NCBI RefSeq assembly: GCF_000004195.4
Contig: NC_030678.2
Coordinates: forward strand, 31,782,201 to 31,846,200
Direction: 5' to 3'
DNA length: 64,000 nucleotides
DNA from: Xenopus tropicalis
Lineage: Eukaryota; Chordata; Amphibia; Anura; Pipidae
Program-made: the position numbers and the translations under genes
The notes under the pieces: generated by a model
What the model saw: the letters and a program-made list of their open reading frames with translations, nothing else
Database searches by the model: none
What the model was told of the DNA's origin: nothing
In this document: positions 1-11,948 of the stretch, piece by piece
Position numbering within the stretch: the stretch's first letter is position 1
How the letters are laid out: every line of letters starts with the position of its first letter

Positions 1-3000
1 ATAGAACTGTGTGCTGTGCGCAGGAGTACACACCACCTATATCTCACAGGATGCTGGTTCCTCCTCCTGCGGAAGCATTCGGCTGGCACTACTGTGCATA
101 CTTTGGCACCGGCACACAGTGGAGGGGGAATACAGAATTACTCAACCAGCCTGTCAATACTTGAACATTTTTAAATAAAAGTATTTATTCTGATTCACTT
201 GTGGGCAACTAAAGAAACTTATTGTAATTCAATTTATGGCAGAGCATAGCTTTGGTGCTATCTATGGCACAGGGTACTGCAGTCATGAGCGAGTTGAGAA
301 ACTCTCCTCGGGTGGCAGTGCCTTGAGAATTACCGGAGGTGGGGGGGAAAGCTGCTCCTGGTAACTTTTTATAAAACTGTAATTTGCCTCTGCGCTAGCA
401 ATGTGGCCCTCACTGGATCCCCTATGCTGCTGTAAAAGTAAGCGCAGGGGGCTGACGGGGGCAGCTGAGCAGGAGCCACCTCAGGGTCCAGAAATGCCCC
501 TGCTATGGCAAGCAGCCCTATGCTACATGGGATTGAGCTAGAGTCAGGCCCAGAGTGGGATTCCAAATAGGCCCGTGCATTACAAGTACACAGAGGACCA
601 AACAGCTCCCCCCACCAGCCCACTAAACAATGACTATCTATGGCATTTTATGGTAGCCCCTCTGCCAAAATCCACAGATTATCAGTCTGGGCCTGACTGG
701 GTCCAGTGTTGCCTCCCTCCCTCTGTAATTGTGGGGGTACAGGTACACAGTCACATTTAGAAACCTGTGCTCCGAGTTACTGACATAGTGAAGGAGGGCT
801 ATGCTCAATTTTATATGGCTTAGGGATGTGGGTAGATGCACAGCAGCTATTATCTGCATGAGAAAGAGTTGCCATATTGCTTGAACTGGCATATTCTCCA
901 CTGATAATGCAACATTCCAGCATGGCAAGCATGGAAGGTTCCACTCATACAATGGTAAATATGCAGAGACGGAAGGCACACTAAGCTACACCTTTATACT
1001 TTACAGTCTTTTTCCCATTAAATCCTACTCTGGTTAGTTATATAATTTCTGTGATAAAAGCTTTAGCTTGTAAGCACCCCCGGGGCAGGGGCTGATGTGA
1101 ATGGTGATCAATCTATACAAACAGCATAAATGTGTCATTTCTATATATAGGCTCAGATATAAGAATAGATTCAGTACAGTCACAACCTGATGTCAACCCT
1201 CGTGTGTTCCATATAAACATACTAGTGCAGAATATATACTGGAGCATTTCTCTACAATACTGGGCATGTGTCACAGCAACCACAATTATTTTTAGGTGTG
1301 TTTGATCTCCCACAGAGATATATGCATCAAGGCGTGTAGTTGATGTAGCTCATGTACTTGTATCGGCCCAGACACACACATACCCACTATATATTATATA
1401 TACATATACACACACACACACACACATATCAAGATAAAAGAACAGTGTAACTATATTTGCCCAATGGTCAACAACAGGTAAAGCATCAGAACTTAATTAC
1501 ATTGTTTATTATACTTTGGCAAAAGGATTATTATACAACTGGACAGCAATTTGTCACATAAGCCAGGTGTGTGGCCCTCCAGCTATTCCCTGTGAGTGTG
1601 GCATATCTATTGCCAATGCTTAGGCATGCCACTTGCGGCTAATAGGTATCTCTCAGTCATCTGATTTTTGCAAATTACATTTTCTCTAACACTACCCAAT
1701 GCATGGGGGCACTTGAGTCGGATAGAGGAACTGCTCATCCTCTATACGCAAGATATCCTGAGATGAGGCAAACAAATGGCAACAGAAAGAATCACATGAG
1801 GAGCATGTCGGAGGCACCCAGGAAGCCACATACCAATGGGGAAGCAAGTCACTGAATTCATACCACAAAACTACCTGAAGAAACAAAGCTGCACTTGCCA
1901 ATTATTAAAAAAAAACAAAAAAAAAAACAATATATTTTTCCTTAATGGGAAACACTTCAACAGCAGCAAATCTGACACAGGGGTTTGCAGAGCATTCTGT
2001 GAGATGTAGTTTTGTAATGGGTGTCACTGCTGAATGGCTTCATTGCCACCCCTAGTGCCATCACGCTGGGAGCTGCAGCCAGATGCCCCTGTTACAAACA
2101 GGTTAAGCTGGGGGTATGAGGTTGGCAGGTGTATGTAGAGTTCGGTGCCACTGCTGTACCCTTAATGGAAGATACCCAGCACATAGTGTGCAATATTAAA
2201 GAGCTTAGTCTGTCTGCAATCAGATCATAATCTTGGCACCATACAACACGCCACCCTTCTGGCTGAGACGAGGGGAAGTAATTACTGCCTTAGGTCTCAG
2301 CAGGGCTGAGCCCAATCAGTGAAGGGTGCCTTCAGACCACATGACTGAGGTGTGGCACGACAAGCTAGGCATGCCATCCCAGAATTTCTTCCTGCCCATA
2401 TACCTACAGATTTAAACTGTCACAATTCTATTGCCGAAAGCTATTCACAATTGAATCACAATTCCCAGCATGCACTAATGTACAAATGGTGCAACCCGTG
2501 GCCCCATTTATATAGTACTTCTCTTTTTTAACTACTAAACTGAAAAAGCACTGGGTACCTTGTTATGGTCACCTTTAAACATACAGAAAGGGGCTATGCA
2601 TGGTCCACTGTAATCCCTGCCAACCCAAAGCAAGCTCAAACACTAACATTCTCATTAGAAGTGTAGTGATAAGACTTCAAAACAACATGCAAAGCTCCTT
2701 TATTAAAGGTAAAGGTCTGACAGTATCACAGACTGCAACTCCCAGGATCCTTGGCTAATGTCCATGTGACTTTCTCTGTTTGAGAATGGTCTGCCCAGAG
2801 GGAAAGCAGTGATTGAGTGACATAAGCCTGCATCCCTGGAAGCCATTATAATTATGTTTATGCAAGCCTTCTTGATCATTGAAGCCAATGATGTACAAAA
2901 AGAGGTTGATCTGTTAGGTATGTGTAATATAAATAAAGATATATACAGTTGCTCTAGTGACATACATGTCATCTCCCATCATTCTCAGCTATGCACAGCC

Positions 3001-3432
3001 ATGGCAGGGCAGGGCACCTCGTTTGCAAGAGCTGGAAATAGCATAAACTTAATTTTCCCAACTTTAAAAAAGTAAAGCTTGCAAAAAGTGGCATAAAGGT
3101 TTCTTTCAGTACCTCCCCCCACCCCCAATTCATTAATAGCATTCAGGCAAACCACACAGACAGCTTGTGTAGTGCAAGCTGTAACATATAATGGAGGTGT
3201 ATGCTAAACTAACTGGCAAGTCTGCTGATTTAAAAGAAAAGGTCCTAGTTTTAGAACAAGCAGAGATTTACTAATGCCAATCTAGAGTTAATCTTGCACA
3301 CACACTTTATCAGTAGATCGGTGCTGTGCATCTCTAGAAGGAGGGGGTGGCCCTGAAGTGCACTACAGTCACTAGAAGGCAAAGGTGAGACAAATGTGTA
3401 CCTGTCCTACAGTTTATAGCTGCCTACTGTAC
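1..3432. other. ABR intron, no gene seen
   Basis: This lies downstream of the short-isoform first exon. The next ABR exon (common to both isoforms) is not present on the minus strand here, so it must lie beyond position 1. Visible: a short CA/TA microsatellite near 1385-1428, an A-rich run near 1910-1930, and an 'acaattcccagcatgca' motif at 2457-2473. I did not recognise a full transposon. Short ORFs have no family resemblance. Confidence 0.7.
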
Positions 3433-3600
3433 CTTAGGGTCTGCTGGGAAAGTAGAGTTCTCATTAGGGCTCGTTGGAGACTGGCATTCCACATCATCCG
3501 AGTTAGAAGCATCCTCATCTTCCAGGACACTGTCCAGAAAGCTAATAGCCTCATCTTCTTCCTCCATCCCTGGTCCAGCTGGCAGCAATTTGCTCTCCAT
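3433..3600 (-). CDS. abr: ABR alternative first coding exon (short-isoform N-terminus)
   Basis: This exon encodes the start of the shorter ABR isoform. From ATG at 3600 the frame gives 56 residues beginning MESKLLPAGPGMEEEDEAIS, then FLDSVLEDED, and ending STFPADPK, followed by a GTACAG donor at 3432-3427 and an in-frame TAG just inside the intron. The MEEEDEAIS...VLEDED...PTSP pattern matches, from memory, the mammalian alternative ABR N-terminus MEEEEEAIGLLDKVLEDED. The second methionine (3567-3565) corresponds to the mammalian start, leaves 45 residues, and has G at -3 and +4. The first ATG has T at -3 and may be bypassed. An in-frame TAG lies six codons upstream of the first ATG, so the frame cannot extend further 5'. 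The exon ends in phase 0 like the 28133 exon, so both can join the same next exon. The product is acidic and probably disordered. No canonical acceptor was identified, consistent with a promoter-proximal exon. Confidence 0.88.
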
Positions 3601-4150
3601 GAAGCCCCGCTGCTCCTATTTCGACCACACCAATCAGGCAGACGGGCACAGTACATGTCATGCTTGTGGGCTGCACATTTTCCGTGGCAGTGCCAAGCTT
3701 GCGGGCATGACACAGGAATTCCCCAATCATCCAGGTTAGGCCGTTCCTCCCAAAGCCGAGCAGAGCTATGCTCTCTTTTTAGTAGAACACAGGCTGGGCT
3801 CCGGCTGCAGCTGAAATATCACTTCTACCTCTTTGCAAGATGAAAGGAGGGGAGGTAAGGGAATTTCTCCCACTTCCTCACAGCCTCTTACCTTTTTTAT
3901 CTTTTCTCTAGTGGGTGCTCACGGTTTAACCCAACGAGGCACTCTGCTCCCAGAGGCATCCCCTGCCCGGGCTTCCTGTATTGGATCTACACAAGGCGAC
4001 TGCTTCTCGTGCTCATTGAACTTTCCCTGCTATGTTTGAACTGGCTTCTGAGCGCACACACAGGAAATGCTGCCTAGCTGGGCAGGCCTACACAGGCGGG
4101 GCTGCTGCCGCTGTTACTTCATGTGCTGCTCCCAAGCTACTACTAACCCC
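3601..4150 (-). promoter_or_regulatory. probable promoter and 5' UTR of the short ABR isoform
   Basis: The 550 bp upstream of the short-isoform first exon is richer in G+C than the flanking intron, carries scattered CpGs and contains a GC box (GGCGGGG, 4095-4101). It contains no interspersed repeat I recognise. The transcript strand reads 4150 to 3601. No clear TATA box was identified. The call rests on position upstream of a first exon and on composition. Confidence 0.4.
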
Positions 4151-5807
4151 TGTCATGCCGACATTATCATACACATAGGGGGCACAGTACTTGCTTTCCC
4201 TATTCAGGAGTGAAAGTTACCCAGCACCCTCATTAAGCAGAACAAAAGTGCCGTTTCTGTACATCGGGAAACTGTGTTGTGACTCACGAGCTTGCGCTCC
4301 ACTTTGCATTGTCCTTAGTGAAGCCAGCATCAGAGCTGGGTCATTAGGAAGCCGGCAGTGCATTATTATATCACACACAGGCTCGTACAGCCATTCATTG
4401 GCTTCCCCTTCCCCCAAACAGCACTATTCAGGGAAACCCTCAAATGGGCAGTTTTATAAGTAGGACAAGAAGAGCTTCACATGCCACTGGCTGAGCAGCT
4501 TTGGATTCCCATGCACTAATGGGGCTGTTTATGCAAAACCTGCACCCTCGAGAAGTAACCAACACCGACAGTGAAAAGTGTGGGGGTTAACCCCCTGCAG
4601 GCTGGTGCAAGTGTTGAAGTTAAGGACAATTCCGTGCATCCTTTGTACCGCTAATGCTTACTTTTATTTGGTTGCTGTCTTTGCAGATGGAGCTTGCATC
4701 GGATTCCTATTTCTTTGTGCCAAAGTTATTTATAAACTGCTAGTGCTGCGCTCGCCTCCAAATCTGCGAAAACCCGACACAAGAGAGCGTGAGACCAGAG
4801 GAGGTGGTTCCGCATTCTCATTCTCGCCCTGCTGCTCCACAGCAAACAGATACAATTCTACATATTGTTTAGGGGAATAAATGCCACAGACACACAGTTT
4901 GTTATAATAAATACACATGCACGGGGCTACTGGAGGTTTTAGCCCAAAAGGGGCAAATTTATGAAGCCTGCACACCAATTTTCTACACTAGATCTACCCC
5001 TCACTGCTAAGCCAGATGGTGCGCCCAATACATTGGGCAAAGCCCACCCTTTAAAGGCAGAAGAGGAGGTAGTCACGAAGAGGCTATTTATAGATGGGCA
5101 CCGTGCCCACTGAGATCATAGCCATATCTAAGAATACAGGAGAAAAAACGGAAACATGCTGTTTTAACTTCAGACACAAAGGCTGGCCCTTACAGAAAGG
5201 CACTACTGCCCCCTAAATCAACTGCTGGGATTTGCCTACACCCTTCCATCTCAACCATGTTATACTGACTTATTATACAGAAATGCAACTTGCAAACATA
5301 CTGCCATTATGAAACCAAATACAACATTGGAGTTAGCCATTGTTTCTTTTTTTATTTTTTTTATTTTTTTTAACAAAAGCAGCACAATAAATGGGTGTAA
5401 CAAATTGAATGCATAGGAAACTCTTTATATATGTGTTGCCACGTTGCTTGTATCAGATCTGTCATAAGCTAAAGCAGTGCTGTGAAAGTTTCAACACACT
5501 GTGGACCAAATACCCAATAAAGTTATTGTTCGGAGGCTGTATTAGATTAACGTAATAAGCCTATAGATCCACAGGGCAGTCCAGGTCCATAAAACCCATT
5601 TAGAGGGCTGCACAGATGAACAAGAAACAATAGCATTGTATATTTATGACCACTAAGATGTCTACTGAGAAAACTTCAGCCAAGGCAAGCAATATGGAAG
5701 ATCCCACTCTTATTTATAACAGCAAAGGAATGCTGGTTAGACCAGTGCAATTGGATCATTGAAGCCTGGGTATAGCCAGCTTAACATTATTTAACAATAG
5801 GGCACCT
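4151..5807. other. upstream flank / intron of the long isoform, no gene seen
   Basis: This stretch precedes the short-isoform promoter. A modestly CpG-containing segment at 4740-4800 and a T-rich run near 5344-5371 stand out. The open frames here have no recognisable motifs, and no repeat boundaries were found. Confidence 0.6.
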
Positions 5808-6144
5808 TTAAAGGGGTGGTTCACCTTTAAGTTAACTTTAAGGCAGTCAAAAAACTATTGCCCTTTGAGGTGACAATTTTATTGTTATGGTTACACCTAT
5901 TATTACTTTCTGTTCAAACCCATTGCTATTCATATCCCAGTTTCTCTTTCAAACTACTTGCCTGGTTTCTAGGGTACTTTGGAGCCTAGCAAGCCATATA
6001 GCTACTAAAATTTCAAACTGGAGAGTTGCTGAAAATAATGCAAAAACCACAAATAATAATAAATGAAGCCAGTTGCAAATTGTTTCAGAATAGCACACTC
6101 CACAACAATTTTAAAGTTAATTTAAAGGTGAACAACTCCTTTAA
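5808..6144. mobile_element. T2-type MITE with TTAA target site (piggyBac-like)
   Basis: The element starts TTAAAGGGGTGGTTCACCTT at 5808 and ends in the inverted form AAAGGTGAACAACTCCTTTAA at 6144, with TTAA at both ends. About 330 bp lies between. It has no coding capacity. The ends match what I recall of the Xenopus T2 MITEs, thought to be mobilised by piggyBac-type transposases. Confidence 0.85.
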
Positions 6145-6906
6145 GTGCAGAGTTTATTCAGTCTGTTAATTAAAACTTTATTACCTAACCAAACTGGTCC
6201 CCAGACACAGGTCTCATTAACGATTTACCAGTTTATCCAGAACAGGAAATTCTAAAGAACTTACTTGTAATGACACTGTTCCAAAGTTTATAGATTGGTT
6301 AAGGAAGTCTCTGCTTAAATAACCCAATCATCATTACTGAAGAGGAGACCAGTTAGGGAGAGACTACCCAATTGTTCTCTCCTTGATTCTCCCAGAAGGT
6401 CAGTTAGGGTTAGATGTTGGGTGAACACGTATTTGCGGGTTTAGATAGTCTTGGCGCTTTGGTTGAGGGGCTGATAACAAGTACAAATATATATGGGCAG
6501 AGAAGCCCAAAAGGGTCAGCCTAGGCAGCAGGAAATACTGGAAAATGAAAAAGGGAAAAGTATATTTCAGCACTCTTTGTTATCATTTCTATCCTGCATA
6601 GGGGCCTTCTACTGACTTGTGCCACACATACACTCAAGCTTTTCTACAGGCACGGCTAATCCATCAATCACACGACTGCTTTCATTACGTCGTAGTTAAC
6701 TGCCTGTGTTCTTTATTTTACTTGGAAAGAACAAAATAGTTATTGCTACTATTAGGTATTTCTTAGTAATGGTTTTTTATTATTAGCTATGTAATAGTGA
6801 TAACTTTTATGTGAAATTTTACCACTTGGCATTGCATGGGGGTGCTTTATGGAACTTTATATAGTAGAATATTAGCTTCTCAAAAGGGGTATATGCAAGT
6901 AAACTA

Positions 6907-7180
6907 ATGGGGCTCATTTATAAACACTGGGCAAAGTTGGACCAAATCAGCAGATCTTATTTGCCACCTTAACGCATAGCAACCAATCAATGATCAGCTT
7001 TTTTTTTGTTCAGTCAGCTTTTCTGTGAAAAACACACTGCACTCCTATATCTAATCACTATATTTTGTTACATATATTAGTTTCAGTCAGTGGTGCTCAT
7101 TTATCAACACTGGGCAAATGTTCCCATAGGCAGTAACCCATAGCAACCAATCAGTGGTAGCTTTTTTTCAGCCAGCTGCA
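6907..7180. repeat. two 'ggctcatttata/tcaacactgggc' repeats
   Basis: Two related copies begin near 6909 (GGGGCTCATTTATAAACACT) and 7091 (GTGCTCATTTATCAACACTG); both continue through a 'catagcaaccaatca' segment. The same family recurs near 60830 and part of it near 30480. No TSDs were resolved. Confidence 0.55.
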
Positions 7181-7272
7181 GGCAGGCAGCTGCAAGAATT
7201 TGATTGGTTAGCCAAAGTTCCACCAGCACAGCCATACCTCCTCCAGTGGTAAACTCGGTGCACAGCCTAGAG

Positions 7273-7451
7273 CAGCGGTTGGCGACCCCCCCTTTCACAG
7301 GGGTCACCCAAAACCATTGGAAAACAAATATTTGCGATGGTCTTAGGAACAGAGAAACCGCTCCTCTATCCATAATTTTATGGTTGGGGGTCACCACAAC
7401 ATGAGGAACTGTATTAAAGGGTCGCGGCATTAGGAAGGTTGAGAACCACTG
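7273..7451 (+). mobile_element. SPIN-type non-autonomous hAT transposon
   Basis: The element begins CAGCGGTTGGCGACCCC and ends GGAAGGTTGAGAACCACTG. It is flanked by a perfect 8-bp TSD, GCCTAGAG, at 7265-7272 and 7452-7459, as expected for hAT. Internal segments (GGGTCACCACAACATGAGGA, TATTAAAGGGTCGCGGCATT, CGATGGTCTTAGG) match my memory of the SPIN ('Space Invaders') consensus, an element reported to have moved horizontally among tetrapods including Xenopus. At 179 bp it is an internally deleted copy, and the left subterminal part has lost bases. Confidence 0.88.
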
Positions 7452-7494
7452 GCCTAGAGGGTCAGCAATCTCACAGGAACCAAGAAAAATGATT

Positions 7495-7700
7495 GGCACA
7501 ACAAGTGTAATGCAAGTGAGGCTCAGCCCTTGCGTGTTTATTCACAGTGTAGCAACGTTTCAGAGATGTACCCCTTCGTCAGGCATCTGCAGATTGTAGA
7601 AAAACACTAAACAGATATCTTGAACAGGATTACATATAATAGTATGAGGAACTGTTGGCAAAAGAGGTGCCAAACACAAAGTTCAACAGATTGCCGTAGA
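7495..7700 (-). repeat. repeat fragment with GACGAAGG...GAAACGTTGC motif
   Basis: On the minus strand it reads GCCTGACGAAGGGGTACATC then TCTGAAACGTTGCTAC, then a GAATAAA signal. This is the CTGANGA ... GAAAC arrangement seen again at 10120, 35030 and 37730. The source family is uncertain (possibly Penelope-like or SINE-like). Confidence 0.45.
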
Positions 7701-8108
7701 GAACAAAATACATGAAATAATGTACTATTAGAAGCTACAGGAGCAAAGGACTTCTAATATGCTCATATTTTACAACAGATGGCACATTTTTATAACAGTT
7801 TCAGTAAATCATGTGACACAACAGACATCACTATGCAGTGATTATAACTGATCAGATCTCTAAGCACTATTTATGGGGATATAACTTACAGATACTATTG
7901 TGTATTATGGTTGAATGCTATCCATTTTAGTCAATTAATATGGATTGGTTCAATGAAAAAAAGTGAGAGGGGGTGTGATCCAATTCACTTTCTTATCAGT
8001 TTAATATCCAGCTACATGGATAGATGTTAGCACATGGAATATTTTGGTTTGGACCGATTGACTAGAAAGCATTGGTACCGTGGTACCACATGCATTGACA
8101 GTCTAGCA

Positions 8109-8504
8109 CATATATGTCAAACACAAGGCCCGGGGGCCAAATCCGGCCCACCTGGCTGTTTTATGTGGCCCTTGGTGAGTGTGTGTGACCATCCAGCCTG
8201 ATCAATTTCCATTTTCCTCACATAGTAACTAAGACTAAGGGGTATATTTCTCATGCTGTGTAAAAAGTGGAGTGAAGCATTACCAGTAATGTTGCCCAAG
8301 GCATCCAATCAGTAATCAGATTTCAACAGTAGCAAAGCATCTATTGGCTGCTATGAGCAACATCACCGGTAATGTCTTACTTCACTTTTTACACATTGTG
8401 TTAAATATACCCCTTAGTATTACTAATTAATAAAAAATGTGGCCCTCGACTTAGCCTGTGTTTTAGATTTCAGCCCCCTTATGTGATTGAGTTTGACACC
8501 CCTG
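8109..8504. mobile_element. non-autonomous hAT element with 8-bp TSD
   Basis: The left end reads CATATATGTCAAACACAAGG followed by CCCGGGGGCCAAATCCGGCC. The right end reads GAGTTTGACACCCCTG. An 8-bp TSD, GTCTAGCA, lies at 8101-8108 and 8505-8512. The consensus end in many vertebrates is CAGGGGTGTCAAAC; the left end here has mutated. A second element is nested inside at 8238-8414. Confidence 0.8.
8238..8414. mobile_element. palindromic MITE nested in the hAT element, TA target site
   Basis: The TIRs AGGGGTATATTT... and ...AAATATACCCCT are flanked by TA on both sides (8236-8237, 8415-8416). The arms pair further in through TGTGTAAAAAGTGGAGTGAA and its near complement. The TA duplication suggests Tc1/mariner mobilisation. 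There is no coding capacity. It must be younger than its hAT host. Confidence 0.7.
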
Positions 8505-8512
8505 GTCTAGCA

Positions 8513-10007
8513 GTATAGTCAAAATCAGCCAAACTGCCCAACAGTATAGTCACTCTATCTGCCATAGAAAAGGTGCATTCCAAATAAAGATTTCACTCTT
8601 CAGAACATGTTAAACAAATCCAGAATCTAGTTCAGCGATGCCCTCTAGTGGCTAAAAGAATGGACACACAATATTAATGTCTCTATACCAATAGCTTTCT
8701 AGTTACCTTGCGTTTTACCAAGCATGCGATTCACAAAGCAAGTCTTAAGTTGGCCATACATACAAAACCCACTTGTTTGGTGACCTAAGGTGGGCAATAT
8801 CGCGCTAATTCAAACGTTTAGCCCTAGGGCCAATTCAAACGATGGGCAATGGAGCCGTCGGATCAAGGACAGCATCAATGAGCCGATGTGGTCCCTAAAC
8901 CAACAAGAAAATCAAAATAATTGTGTTCACACTGTCAGGTGATAACAGGTGATTCCAACTGTGCAAAGTGCTAGTTACACAGCGTTTTATATTATTTTAT
9001 AATGAGCAGGGATCTTACAATAATTGAACAAACAAGGGTTTACAGATGTTTGCACATGTGATGTGGTTTAGTCACATTATCCTTTGCCTGGGGGTACACT
9101 GTGTGTGCCCAAATCCACCACGGCTGCTTCCCATGAATGGGAAACTTATGTGGCTGCTCTAAACATTTCTCTGCCAGACATAACTATAAAGTGAGGGCCA
9201 CAGTCCTGAAAATTAAAAAAACAAAAAACCCTTACATATATGATTTTCAGAATTTATTTCTATTTCCATTTTTTTTTTTTTTTTTTTTTTAAATCCCATT
9301 ATTTCCTACAGATTTTAATCTGTGGAAAAGTTAAAAATTACAAAAAAAATAAAATTTCCATGATGCACTGCAAAACTTTTATATTGCTTTCAGTTCGTTT
9401 ATAGGAGAAAGGAGCTCCGGACTGGTCCCTATTAGCAGAAATGCCCACCAGCCCAGGGTACATGCAGGTGAGAGATCCTCTTCCTTCTCCTTTTGCTGCG
9501 ATCCTGGGGCCCACACATGTGCAGTAGAGCCAAAAGGCTGACTTTTTTGCTAAATTGCGGTTTTTACTCTACTGCGCATGCGCAGCCGTTGCAAGGAAAG
9601 AGGACGGAAGAGGATCCACCTACATGTACCCAGGGCCGGTGCGTTTTCTTTACCAGCCCAGTGCATCAGGCAGGTGAAAACAATTACAGGGGGTGCCATC
9701 CAGTGATTTAACCTTTTCCTTTCCTTTAAGCCAGTGGTTCCTAAACTGTGGGGCTTTTGGCAGTGAAAAGGGGGCTCCCTGTGAAGGCCCATTAGAGTGA
9801 ACATGGGGAGAATGACCAATTGGTCACCCAGATACACCAGAGAGCTCAGCTTGATAGTCAGTTAGGGGGAGAATTGGAGTGAAACTTTTCTATCCTAAAA
9901 ATTCTTAGAGCTATAGCTGAATGACTGCTAACACCCATATATCAATGCCTGTTTCATGAGCTAGAGGGGGGCCTGGCCAGTGAGGTACTATGGATCTGTC
10001 TCAAAGA
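8513..10007. other. intron, no gene seen; MITE fragment and homopolymers
   Basis: A degraded copy of the 'ggccatacac' MITE family lies near 8745-8900 (TTGGCCATACATACAAAACC). A T run sits at about 9270-9291. 9400-9660 has mixed composition with an internal partial inverted repeat. No coding signal was recognised. Confidence 0.5.
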
Positions 10008-10198
10008 GGCACTCAGGGCTACAAACGGGAGAAGCCCTTAAATTCAAGCTTTATTGCGGTAGTGCAACATTTCGGGGCAAAATAACCCCTTTTACCCCTT
10101 TTATATGCTTGATAAAGGGGTTATTTTGCCCCGAAACGTTGCACTACCGCAATAAAGCTTGAATTTAAGAGCTTGTCCCGTTTGTAGCCCTGAGTGCC
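10008..10198. repeat. long foldback: 85-bp arms, 20-bp loop
   Basis: The left arm 10008-10093 and right arm 10114-10198 are reverse complements with about three differences. Each arm runs from GGCACTCAGGGCTACAAACG to GGGGCAAAATAACCCCTTT. The right arm contains GATAAAGGGG...CCCCGAAACGTTGC and a CAATAAAGC signal. The RNA would form a nearly unbroken hairpin. It looks like two copies of one retroelement 3' end joined in opposite orientation. Confidence 0.85.
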
Positions 10199-11948
10199 AT
10201 TGCATTACTTGACAATTCTGGACTTTGGGAGGATGCCGATCCCTCTAGCAGTGAGCACCGGGCGTTCAATTCATCGTGGAGAGTTAAGGTTGTGCGAGGA
10301 AGGTCTCTGTTGTTGGCTCTGTCTCAAAGAGGGGCATGGCGCAAACAGGCCCCCTTCCCACACCTAGCTTGTTTGCTACCTGCTTGCTCTTATTTACTAC
10401 CTTCCGTGCAAGTCCAAGGCAGGAGAAGGGCTACAGAAGGCGAAAGTAGCCCACAGCTGGCCCCCCTCCACTCCAGGCCCCCTGTCCCCCCGACCGTGGG
10501 GCTTGCTGTACAAGTCATTTCGGCTCTGGGGCTAGCCAAGAGTTAGACCTTTAAGAGGGGTTTGAACTGAAAACATTTGACAAATACTGCTTTAAGCAAC
10601 GAAGAAAGAAATATATACATAGACAGTACATTGCTTAGCCTTGCGCTCCATCCCACACCAGCCCACTCCACTTACGGAAAAATCTATTGCCGTCTCTTAT
10701 GGTTGCTCCCTATTAGAGGCATTAGGTATAAATGCCAGGCAGTGTTGCCTTATAGCACAGACACAATAGCACAAACGTTCCCATGCACACACACATATAA
10801 CTCAGGGGGGCAGAGGGACGAGGGACGTGAGCCTGGGAGCAGACTTACTAACATAATAGTAATACAGCACAGCAGTAGGAGCAATGAAGCAAAGGCAGAG
10901 AGCAGAGATAGAAACTGTAGTAGGTGCCCAAGGTGCAGGGGAAAAGTAACATACATAGTAGGTAAATGTATATGCATGTTATATGGAATCTTAATACCCC
11001 AAATGTTCCTTTTGCTTTATACATGCCGGCTTCTGGGAATTCACCCCCCCCCCCCCCCCCCCCCCGAAACTACTGAACTGCAGTAATTACTCAAAGGGCA
11101 GACTACTGCTGTACTTGTTGCTATAGTAACGCTATGACAATATACTGATTGCATTTGGAATGTGATTAGATTCCTTAGTTTTATTACAAATCAGCCTTAG
11201 CAACAAGGCATTAGAACAGAACCGTCCCCTTCTTGTAAGGCACCATGTTTTCTTTTCTGAGAAGAACTTTTCTTTCAAACCACCTTGCCCAATGCACATC
11301 ACATTATGGCCAATGCACTGCAGGTCACTGATTGGGCCACATACCCAAACCAACCTGTGTATCTTTACTTGTGGGAACTTTGCTTCTCTCCGTAAACAAA
11401 CAGAAATATATCAACAGGCCACTGGTGCCATTTGGGTGAGCCCCTGGGACACATTCAGCACCCCTCAGTGGTATCACAGCACCCCATGGGCCAGCTACAG
11501 GCAGTGAACACAAGAGAAAATGCACACACCGTACATAATTCACAACTGACAGAAAAATCCTCATCATTCATTGTCCATTGATTCCTGGCAGGAAAAATAC
11601 ATATTGAATAAGTAATTTCTCATACAATACTAATCAATAGCATTTCATTAACTGAAGAGCTGGCCTTTGCTGGCCTGTACCTTCAGCTAACGGCACCCAC
11701 ATTTGTAAAGAATATAACATGTAAATATTATAAAGGTAGAAGAAACTGTAACACAGAATGGCCATAGCCACTGGTGCCCAGGACATGCCCTGCTTCACCA
11801 TAGGCTATAGGTCAATCCCATAACTGAAGGAAAGGATGGTATAGATGGGATTACCTTCTGCTAAATATTAGCACCCACTGCTACTTACCCTTTTGCCCAG
11901 GGGACCCAAGGCAGTTTCAAGACTCACAAATTGGGTTGGAATCCATTA
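10199..11948. other. intron, no gene seen; C-run
   Basis: A run of about 20 C lies at 11044-11065. The rest is unique-looking intron. Open frames at 10292-10546 and 10577-11086 show no domain, signal peptide or family resemblance and I treat them as chance. Confidence 0.6.

Noticed and set aside
3385..3843. 152-codon + strand ORF and a 99-codon minus-strand ORF
   Set aside because: Both overlap the short-isoform ABR exon in the wrong strand or frame; the true coding frame is the minus-strand one beginning at 3600.
7104..7499. 131-codon minus-strand ORF
   Set aside because: It runs through the SPIN element and flanking repeats; shadow of non-coding transposon sequence.
10577..11086. 169-codon + strand ORF
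   Set aside because: Ends in the C homopolymer; no motif or splice-bounded conservation.
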